A stretch of 48,596 bases of DNA from Terrisporobacter othiniensis (GTDB lineage Bacteria > Bacillota > Clostridia > Peptostreptococcales > Peptostreptococcaceae): the NCBI RefSeq assembly GCF_000808015.1, contig NZ_JWHR01000151.1:1-48596 (forward strand), given 5' to 3'. Positions 42,343 through 48,596 of the stretch are shown piece after piece; position 1 is the stretch's first letter, and each line of letters starts with the position of its first letter. The position numbers and the translations under genes are program-made. Below the pieces are notes generated by a model. The model did no database searches, was not told the DNA's origin, and saw only the letters and a list, made by a program, of their open reading frames with translations.

Positions 42343-43011
42343 ATGAGTATATTAAGAGGAATAAATTTAGTAAAGATGTATGGTCAAGAATCAAATACAG
42401 TAAAAGCTTTAGATAATGTTAATATTGAAATAAATGAGGGCGAGTTCGTTGCTATAGTAGGTACCTCTGGAAGTGGAAAGTCTACATTATTAAATATGTT
42501 AGGTGGTTTAGATAGATTAACTGATGGAGAAGTAATTATAAATGATAAAAAATTAAGCAATATGAGTGATGAGGAAATAACAATTTTTAGAAGAAGAAAT
42601 ATAGGTTTCATTTTTCAAAATTATAATTTAGTACCAATTTTAAATGTATATGAAAATATAGTTCTTCCCATAGAATTAGATGGTGTGAAGGTTGATACAG
42701 AATATGTGGATTCAATAATAAACATTTTAGGGCTTGGTTCAAAACTTACAAATATGCCAAATAATTTATCAGGAGGACAACAACAACGTGTGGCAATAGC
42801 TAGGGCTTTAGCAACAAAGCCAGCCATAATTTTAGCAGATGAGCCTACAGGAAATCTTGATAGCAAAACGAGCATGGATGTTATAGGGTTACTGAAAATG
42901 ACTTCACAAAAATTTAACCAAACTATGGTTATGATAACGCACAATGAAGAAATAGCACAGCTTGCTGACAGAGTTATAAGAATAGAAGACGGTAAAGTTG
43001 TAAGTAAGTAA
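42343..43011 (+). CDS. ABC transporter ATP-binding protein (second exporter)
   Basis: 222-residue ATPase. Walker A 'GTSGSGKST', signature 'LSGGQQQRVAIARAL', Walker B 'IILADEPTGNLDSKT' and 'MITHNEE' are all intact. It starts at the ATG behind GAGGTG; the frame continues 24 codons upstream across the promoter, which is not coding. The FtsX-type permease follows by 13 bases. With the response regulator and kinase it forms an envelope or peptide-antibiotic response module. Confidence 0.95.
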   Translation: MSILRGINLVKMYGQESNTVKALDNVNIEINEGEFVAIVGTSGSGKSTLLNMLGGLDRLTDGEVIINDKKLSNMSDEEITIFRRRNIGFIFQNYNLVPILNVYENIVLPIELDGVKVDTEYVDSIINILGLGSKLTNMPNNLSGGQQQRVAIARALATKPAIILADEPTGNLDSKTSMDVIGLLKMTSQKFNQTMVMITHNEEIAQLADRVIRIEDGKVVSK

Positions 43012-43024
43012 CGGGGGTATAAGG

Positions 43025-45550
43025 ATGAAATTTGAAAATAATAATAAAGATATAATAAAGAAAATTACAAAAAGGTCTTTAAAAGCAAATAAAATTAGAA
43101 ATATATTTGCAGTTATTGCCATAGTCTTAACAACATTTATGATTTCTGCCATATTTACTTTAGCTATAAGTTATGCAAAAAATTATCAGATAATGAATTT
43201 AAGGGATCAAGGAACAACAGCTACAACTTTTCTTGCTAATCCTACAGATAAACAAATTAAAGAAATAGAAAACTTGGATATATCTAAAAACATAGGTCAA
43301 GAAATTAATGTAGGTAACGTATCTAAAGAATCTTTGGATAACAATAAAACCAATATATTTATAAAATATTTGGATAAAGAAAACTGGGAAAATCAATTAA
43401 CTCCATGTATAAGTGGTATAAAAGGAAATTATCCTACAAAAGAAAATGAAATTATGTTATCAAAGTTAGCTTTGGAATTTTTAAATAAAGAAAATTCTAA
43501 AATAGGAGATAAAATAAAAATATCTTATGATATGAATGGAAAAACTGTTGAAAAAGAATTTATTTTAAGTGGTTACTTCACTTCTTATGATTATATAAAA
43601 GATAGTGGATATATGTTTGTATCTGAAAAATTTGTATATAACAAGAATTTATCTTTGGAGAAAAATGGACAACTTTTAATAACTTTACAAAACAACAAAA
43701 AAGCTGAAGCACCAAATCTTCTTAAATCAAAAGTATCTTTAAATGAAAATCAAAAATTTGAATATAATTACGATGCAGAAGAAGACTCAAATAGTATAAA
43801 AGTTGCAGCTGTGATGATAGGTAGTATTATAGGTGCTTTTATTGTGATAAGTGGATATTTAATTATTTATAATATTTTATATATTGCAGTAACTAAAAAT
43901 ATTCAATTTTATGGACTATTAAAAACCATAGGAACTTCACCAAAGCAGATTAAAAAGATAGTTAAGTCAGAAGGACTGAAATTATCTATTATAGGTATAC
44001 CGATAGGAATCATATTAGCAGTAATAGTATCTTACTTAATAGTACCTCTTGCTTTAGAAGGTATGGCTAGTGGTACTTATTATGAAAAAATGATGGAAAA
44101 TAAAATATATTTTGAGCCAATAGTATTTATACTATCAATATTATTTTCACTATTCACAGTGCTTATAAGTTGCAAAAAACCATCTAAAATAGCAAGTAGT
44201 ATATCTCCTATAGAAGCTATGAAATATAGTGGACAAAAAACAAAAAAAGAAAAGAAAAATAGAAATTCTACTAAGGGTGGAAAACTTTACAAAATGGCTT
44301 GGTACAATGTTTTTAGAGATAAAAAACGTGCTATATTAGTGTTCTTATCATTATTTATGGGAATTATGGCATTTTTAGGAGTTAATACATTTATAAATAG
44401 TGTAAGCGTAGAAAATTATGCAAATAGATATTTAAATAATGATTTTGAACTGCAGGCTTATTATGATGATAATAGTGGTATTGATAATAAAGTAATAAAT
44501 GAAATTGAAAAAATAGAAGGAATTAACTCTGTAGAAACTTTAAAGGCTTCCATGTTACAAATGGATATGAATGAAAAAATAATAAAACCATTATTAAAAG
44601 CAGCATATGAAAGACATGGAGAAGATGAATCAGCACTTCAAACTTATTTAGATAAGGTGAAGAAGAATCCAAGTGAATTCTCGCCATGGGTGGTAGGAGT
44701 AGAAGATAAAACCATAGAGAGATTTAATGAAGAGAATGAAGAGAAGATAGATCTTGAAGCATTTAAAAATGGGAAATTAGCATTAATAGAAAGTTTTTAT
44801 TACTCTAAAGGGAAGGAATTAGATTTTTCAGGTAAAAAAATAACTTTAAAGAATGCAGATAAGAATAAAACGATGAGTTTTAATACTAGAATGTTTTTCA
44901 ATGATGAAAGTGGAATATTAAGTTTTAATGGATCAAATGTACTTGGAGTTCCTACAATATATGTATCTTCTTCTGCTCTTAATAAATTAGACAAGAATTT
45001 AAATGTTGATAAAATATACATTGATGTGGATGATAAATATGATAGCAAGGTAAAAAGTAAATTAAAAACAATAGCAAGTGAAAGTCGTTTAGTATTAGAA
45101 TCAAAAACAGACAAGATAGAAAGTTTCAATAAAAGTTCCGTGATGATGAATGTTGTAGGTGGAGGAATATCCATAATACTAATATTTATAGGACTGCTAA
45201 ACTTTATAAATGTTATGGTTACAAATGTTAATGTAAGATTACAAGAATTAGCCATAATGGAAAGCATAGGAATGACAAAGAAACAAATTAAAAATATGTT
45301 AACCATAGAAGGAGCATATTATGCAAGCATTACTACCCTACTAACATGTACTTTAGGCATGGGGATGGTTTACCTTATAGCTCAGTTGACTAAAAATATA
45401 GCAGATTATGCAGAGTTTGTGTTCCCAGGCATGGAACTTATATCATTAATAACTTTAATATTTACTGTTTGTTTAATTACACCGGTTATGGCTTACAAAT
45501 ATAGTAGTAAAAAAACTGTAACAGAAAGACTTAGAGAAATTGAAAAGTAG
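43025..45550 (+). CDS. ABC transporter permease, two FtsX domains (second exporter)
   Basis: 841-residue permease with about eight membrane segments: near 22-46, 258-288, 318-343, 362-384, 435-460, 710-735, 770-790 and 805-825. Two large extracytoplasmic domains lie at about 50-255 and 462-708. This is the two-FtsX MacB-like layout, not the ten-segment BceB layout with one large loop, although it sits beside a BceS-like kinase. It has the same design as the permease at 117-2690. Substrate unknown. Confidence 0.92.
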   Translation: MKFENNNKDIIKKITKRSLKANKIRNIFAVIAIVLTTFMISAIFTLAISYAKNYQIMNLRDQGTTATTFLANPTDKQIKEIENLDISKNIGQEINVGNVSKESLDNNKTNIFIKYLDKENWENQLTPCISGIKGNYPTKENEIMLSKLALEFLNKENSKIGDKIKISYDMNGKTVEKEFILSGYFTSYDYIKDSGYMFVSEKFVYNKNLSLEKNGQLLITLQNNKKAEAPNLLKSKVSLNENQKFEYNYDAEEDSNSIKVAAVMIGSIIGAFIVISGYLIIYNILYIAVTKNIQFYGLLKTIGTSPKQIKKIVKSEGLKLSIIGIPIGIILAVIVSYLIVPLALEGMASGTYYEKMMENKIYFEPIVFILSILFSLFTVLISCKKPSKIASSISPIEAMKYSGQKTKKEKKNRNSTKGGKLYKMAWYNVFRDKKRAILVFLSLFMGIMAFLGVNTFINSVSVENYANRYLNNDFELQAYYDDNSGIDNKVINEIEKIEGINSVETLKASMLQMDMNEKIIKPLLKAAYERHGEDESALQTYLDKVKKNPSEFSPWVVGVEDKTIERFNEENEEKIDLEAFKNGKLALIESFYYSKGKELDFSGKKITLKNADKNKTMSFNTRMFFNDESGILSFNGSNVLGVPTIYVSSSALNKLDKNLNVDKIYIDVDDKYDSKVKSKLKTIASESRLVLESKTDKIESFNKSSVMMNVVGGGISIILIFIGLLNFINVMVTNVNVRLQELAIMESIGMTKKQIKNMLTIEGAYYASITTLLTCTLGMGMVYLIAQLTKNIADYAEFVFPGMELISLITLIFTVCLITPVMAYKYSSKKTVTERLREIEK

Positions 45551-45569
45551 TTAAAGTGTAGTGGTAGGT

Positions 45570-45597
45570 TTGAATAATCTACTACTATTGATATAAT
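45570..45597 (+). promoter_or_regulatory. Promoter of the two-component genes
   Basis: TTGAAT (45570-45575) and TATAAT (45592-45597) are 16 bp apart. A hairpin with G-U pairs (about 45560-45590) overlaps it. The 13-bp box is not seen here, so the regulator may not control itself at this site. Confidence 0.5.
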
Positions 45598-45642
45598 TAA
45601 AGATAACATTAGAAAAATAAGACATGGGTAGGAGGGAGTATA

Positions 45643-46317
45643 ATGAAAAATATTTTAATAGTGGAAGATGATAAGATTTTAAATAAGGGAGTCAGTTTTT
45701 TTCTAAATAAAGAAGGCTACAACGTGATTAGTGCATACACAAAGGAAGAAGGAAAAGTTGCTATTTTGCAAAATAAAATAGACTTATTGCTTTTAGATGT
45801 AAATCTACCTGATGGATGTGGTTTAGATTTTTGTGAAGAAATAAGTGATAAAATGGATTTTCCTGTAGTGTTCTTAACAGCAAATGATACAGAAGAAGAT
45901 ATGATAAAAGGATTTGAGAGTGGATGCGATGATTATATATCGAAACCATTTTCCATAGATATTTTAAAACTGAAAATAAATGCGATTTTAAAAAGAAAGG
46001 GTGGAGAAACTAAAAATATTTTTAAATATAAAGATTTGAAAATAGATTTTGATAGTAGGAAAGTTTATAAAAAAGATAAAGAAATATATCTAACTGTAAC
46101 GGAGTATAAGCTTTTAGAGCTACTAAGTAAAAATAAGGGAAGAGCAATGACAAAAGAAATAATATTAGATAAGTTGTGGGACAATAATGGGAATTATGTG
46201 GATGAAAATACTTTGTCTGTTAATATAAGAAGACTGCGTAAAAAAATTGAAGATGATTCAAAAAATCCAGAGTATATAATTACTATATTTGGTATTGGAT
46301 ATATTTTAGGAGAGTAG
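45643..46317 (+). CDS. OmpR-family response regulator
   Basis: 224 residues. The receiver domain has Asp9-Asp10, phosphoacceptor Asp52 in 'LLLDVNLPDG' and the Lys in 'DDYISKPF'; a winged-helix DNA-binding domain follows ('LTVTEYKLLELLSKNKGRAMTKEIILDKLW...NTLSVNIRRLRKKI'). It is expected to bind the repeated TGTCACAAGATTG boxes at the two upstream promoters. The kinase gene follows three bases after its stop. Ribosome site AGGAGGGAG. Confidence 0.95.
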   Translation: MKNILIVEDDKILNKGVSFFLNKEGYNVISAYTKEEGKVAILQNKIDLLLLDVNLPDGCGLDFCEEISDKMDFPVVFLTANDTEEDMIKGFESGCDDYISKPFSIDILKLKINAILKRKGGETKNIFKYKDLKIDFDSRKVYKKDKEIYLTVTEYKLLELLSKNKGRAMTKEIILDKLWDNNGNYVDENTLSVNIRRLRKKIEDDSKNPEYIITIFGIGYILGE

Positions 46318-46320
46318 AAA

Positions 46321-47367
46321 ATGAATAATGATTTTGAAAAAAAAAGTAAACTTTTTAAGATTTTACTAATTGTATTGTGTTTATTTTTTAATATATTAAT
46401 ATATTTAAATACTGAGGATAGCCTAATAATGTATATAACAATAGGATTTTCCTTAATTGTTATAATAGGATTTTTTATTTATGACAAAATTTTTGAAAAT
46501 TATATGATTGAAATACTTGAGAAACTATCAGACATGATATCTACCATAAGTGATTTAAGAGAAAAAGAAGTTTTTACAATGATAGATGATTCGATGTTTT
46601 CAAAACTACAACACCAAACTATAAAACTAACAAAAGTATTACAGTCACAAAATAAGCGAATTGAAAAAGATAAAAATGAGATAAAAACATTGATTTCTGA
46701 TATCGCTCATCAATTAAAAACTCCTCTAGCAAATATGAAAATGTATAGTGAATTTTTACAAGATGAAAATTTAACAAAAGAAGAGCAAGAAGAATTTAAT
46801 AAAATTATACTTTTATCATTAGATAAGCTTTGTTTTTTGGTGGAAAGCATGATAAAAATGTCTAGATTAGAAAGTTCAGTGATTAGTATTAAACCTAAGC
46901 TTAGCGATTTGAATGATACAGTTATTTTAGCTATTTCTCAACTTCATAAAAAAGCTGGGCTGAAAAATATTCATATTAACTTTGAAGAAAAAGATAAAGT
47001 TAATATATATCACGATAAAAAATGGACTTGTGAAGCTATTTTTAACATAATAGAAAATGCCATAAAGTATTCGCCTTCAAATACTGTTATAAATATTGTT
47101 ATTGAGAAATATGAAATTTTCACAAAGATAGATATTAAAGATGAAGGAAGAGGGATATCAGAAGAAGAGATACCTAAAATATTTTCTAGATTTTATAGAG
47201 GTAAAAACGTATCAGAGGAGGAAGGTATAGGTATAGGCCTTTATTTAAGTAGAGAAATTATTAAGAAAGAAAATGGATACATAAAAGTATTATCTACGGA
47301 AGAAGGGAGTACTTTTTCTGTATTTTTACCAAATGATTATATAATAGGAAAATCAGATAAAAACTAA
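46321..47367 (+). CDS. Intramembrane-sensing sensor histidine kinase (BceS-like)
   Basis: 348 residues. Two membrane segments near 12-28 and 34-53 leave only a few residues outside, so the kinase cannot bind a ligand on its own and probably reads the state of a transporter, as BceS does. The phosphoacceptor is His130 in 'DIAHQLKTPLANMK'. The ATPase domain shows N box 'NIIENAIKYSP', 'DEGRGIS' and 'GIGIGLYLSREI'. It is the last gene of the module, and its final codons lie within a terminator palindrome. Confidence 0.94.
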   Translation: MNNDFEKKSKLFKILLIVLCLFFNILIYLNTEDSLIMYITIGFSLIVIIGFFIYDKIFENYMIEILEKLSDMISTISDLREKEVFTMIDDSMFSKLQHQTIKLTKVLQSQNKRIEKDKNEIKTLISDIAHQLKTPLANMKMYSEFLQDENLTKEEQEEFNKIILLSLDKLCFLVESMIKMSRLESSVISIKPKLSDLNDTVILAISQLHKKAGLKNIHINFEEKDKVNIYHDKKWTCEAIFNIIENAIKYSPSNTVINIVIEKYEIFTKIDIKDEGRGISEEEIPKIFSRFYRGKNVSEEEGIGIGLYLSREIIKKENGYIKVLSTEEGSTFSVFLPNDYIIGKSDKN

Positions 47368-47396
47368 GATAATCTTAGGATTTATCTGATTTTTTT
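47349..47396. terminator. Bidirectional terminator overlapping both coding ends
   Basis: AAATCAGATAAA (47350-47361) and CTAAGAT pair with ATCTTAG and TTTATCTGATTT (to about 47392) and are followed by T. The arms encode the last residues of the kinase (plus strand) and of the DUF2812 protein (minus strand). Confidence 0.75.
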
Positions 47397-47902
47397 AATT
47401 TGTTATATTTCATAAAAGTAGGTATATTAACAGCTATAACTATTATTGCTATTAGAATTAATAATAGGGCGAAAGTTGCATCTGTGGACTCTTTAGGAGA
47501 AAACAAAATATTTAATATTCCAAAAGAAATTAATGCTATAACTACTAAAAATCTGAAAATTAATATCTTCCTAAAATAATAAATTTTAAATTGAACATTA
47601 GAAAATAAACTAAATTTACCAAGCATTCTTTTTCTTCTAAAAAAAACCCAATTTCTGTAGTGACAGACATATTCAACATTCCACTCATCTTCTAAATAAT
47701 TAAGAAAGTCCTCCTGATTGGGAGAAGAGGGAAGATTTTCAATCAATTCAAGAAAATAATAATATTCATTGGGAATACATTTTTCAAAATTATATCTGCA
47801 AAATTTAAAATTTTTTAAAGCATAACCATTTGAGCACATGTTGTTTATCCATTCTTCTTCTTTCTCATACTCGCCAAGGGCAAAGAATTTATAGATGATC
47901 AT
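47375..47902 (-). CDS. DUF2812 domain protein
   Basis: 175-residue membrane protein. The N-terminal DUF2812 domain opens 'YKFFALGEYEKEEEWINNMCSNGYALKNF', with 'YHYFLE'-like strands and 'YVCHYRNWVFFRRKR' following, and ends in two membrane segments near 110-130 and 137-157. Members often lie beside PadR or two-component regulators and their function is unknown. Ribosome site GGAGG on the minus strand precedes the ATG. Confidence 0.85.
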   Translation of the reverse strand: MIIYKFFALGEYEKEEEWINNMCSNGYALKNFKFCRYNFEKCIPNEYYYFLELIENLPSSPNQEDFLNYLEDEWNVEYVCHYRNWVFFRRKRMLGKFSLFSNVQFKIYYFRKILIFRFLVVIALISFGILNILFSPKESTDATFALLLILIAIIVIAVNIPTFMKYNKLKKSDKS

Positions 47903-48100
47903 AATAATCCTCCAATTACAATTTAATATATTATATAACTTTTACTCATTTTATATAATAAGTATAAAACCATATTTAGCATATGTTAAGTAGAAATAAT
48001 TTAATTTCTAAATTAAAATAAAGACATTTATTGTGCAATGATTTAAAATTATAATATAGTTTCAGGAGGTAGCGTTTATAAACAAACAGGGAGGATAGTT

Positions 48101-48475
48101 ATGATTTGTAGAAAATGTGGAGCTGTAATTAAACATAATGAAGAGTACTGTAGGAAATGTGGTGCATTAGTAATTAATTTTAAACAAGTTGAAAATAAGA
48201 ATTTAAAAAATCTATGTGTTGAAAATAACGCGAAGGGAAAATGGGAAGCATTTATAAATAGAATTAGTAATAAAGAGGCAAAAGCTCATAAAGTAGAAGA
48301 AGCTAACAAACACAATTTAGATATAAATAATTTAGGAAGTTTAGTGAATAAATATAATAAAGTGGTGAAAAATACATTGTCTGAGAATAATAGTATAAAA
48401 GGAAAAAATATTAACCTTGATAAGGATTTTTCAGATGATATAGGTGATATTATAAAAAATCTTTTTAAATTATAG
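48101..48475 (+). CDS. Zinc-ribbon domain protein
   Basis: 124 residues. A short zinc ribbon at the N-terminus uses Cys3, Cys6, Cys17 and Cys20 ('CRKCGAVIKHNEEYCRKCG'). The rest is a Lys/Asn-rich, probably helical or disordered tail with no membrane segment, unlike most zinc-ribbon proteins in Clostridia, which continue into a membrane domain. Function unknown. Ribosome site GGGAGGA precedes the ATG. Confidence 0.82.
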   Translation: MICRKCGAVIKHNEEYCRKCGALVINFKQVENKNLKNLCVENNAKGKWEAFINRISNKEAKAHKVEEANKHNLDINNLGSLVNKYNKVVKNTLSENNSIKGKNINLDKDFSDDIGDIIKNLFKL

Positions 48476-48547
48476 TATAAATATTTAAGTATTTTCGTCA
48501 TAAATAATGATCTGAAAATGATTTAATTTATAAAAATAGAGAATAAT

Positions 48548-48588
48548 AAACTAAAAGTATTGATAAGATAATCAATAGTTTTTTTATG
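48548..48588 (+). terminator. Probable terminator of the zinc-ribbon gene
   Basis: AAACTA and TATTGAT (48548-48564) pair with ATCAATAGTTT with a bulge, ending in seven T. Confidence 0.55.
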
Positions 48589-48596
48589 AATAAAAA

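Noticed and set aside
44800..45306. 168-codon minus-strand frame inside the second exporter permease
   Set aside because: Antisense to conserved FtsX coding sequence; hydrophobic only because it mirrors membrane codons.
1..48596. CRISPR arrays, rRNA, tRNA, insertion sequences or prophage genes
   Set aside because: No regularly spaced repeats, cloverleaf-like sequences, transposase, integrase or phage structural motifs were seen anywhere in the window.

Overview
The window is AT-rich (roughly 70% A+T by eye), densely coding, and uses Gram-positive features throughout: strong AGGAGG-type ribosome binding sites, TTG and GTG starts, a lipobox lipoprotein, a TPP riboswitch, ECF sigma/anti-sigma and BceS-like two-component genes. 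Clostridial metabolism (2-oxoacid:ferredoxin oxidoreductase, ADP-forming acyl-CoA synthetase, class I fumarase, oxygen-sensitive ThiH) points to an anaerobic Clostridia species. Peptostreptococcaceae such as Paraclostridium, Paeniclostridium or Romboutsia are my guess, but I cannot prove this from the window.

Layout. 117-3384: an FtsX-type ABC exporter (permease, then ATPase). 3551-5272: an ECF sigma factor with a DUF4179 membrane partner. 5555-8181: an MBOAT acyltransferase and a DHHW/AlgJ-like partner, probably for O-acylation of an envelope polymer. 8356-9974 (minus): a DUF3267 membrane metalloprotease-like protein and an alpha/beta hydrolase whose nucleophile serine is glycine. 10181-12798: fumarase alpha and beta plus malic enzyme, a fumarate-malate-pyruvate route. 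12827-16710: a TPP-riboswitch operon thiS-thiF-thiG-thiH-tenI/thiE-like, that is, the thiazole half of thiamine synthesis. 16849-17562: a double-rhodanese lipoprotein.

18078-33872 is the most distinctive region. It holds an IclR regulator, a four-subunit 2-oxoacid:ferredoxin oxidoreductase, a fused ADP-forming acyl-CoA synthetase, two NhaC-family carriers, a PLP aminotransferase, a 2-hydroxyacid dehydrogenase with an altered active-site motif, a CPA2 antiporter, a small membrane-anchored protein and two octopine/nopaline-dehydrogenase-family proteins. Read together this looks like an amino-acid (or opine) fermentation island: uptake, transamination or opine cleavage to a 2-oxoacid, oxidative decarboxylation to acyl-CoA with reduced ferredoxin, ATP from acyl-CoA, and reduction of surplus 2-oxoacid. 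The substrate is unknown.

33957-37216: CvfB-like RNA-binding protein (minus), a GNAT acetyltransferase, a 65-residue orphan protein and uridine kinase. 37246-39504: a MerR regulator diverging from a MATE exporter that is a pseudogene with two lesions, although its MerR-type promoter/operator is intact. 39622-47367: a probable envelope-stress or peptide-antibiotic resistance block, with a YdbS/YdbT-like PH-domain pair, a small membrane-anchored protein, an ABC exporter, and a response regulator with an intramembrane-sensing kinase. Two of its promoters carry the same 13-bp box fused to the -35 element. 47375-48475: a DUF2812 protein (minus) and a zinc-ribbon protein.

Non-coding features worth attention are a 23-bp repeat near 13131 and 17836, a structured unannotated segment at 17640-17860, a 17-bp perfect stem between the TPP riboswitch and thiS, an A/T inverted repeat in the oxidoreductase leader, palindromic operators, and a possible small RNA hairpin at 35801-35841.
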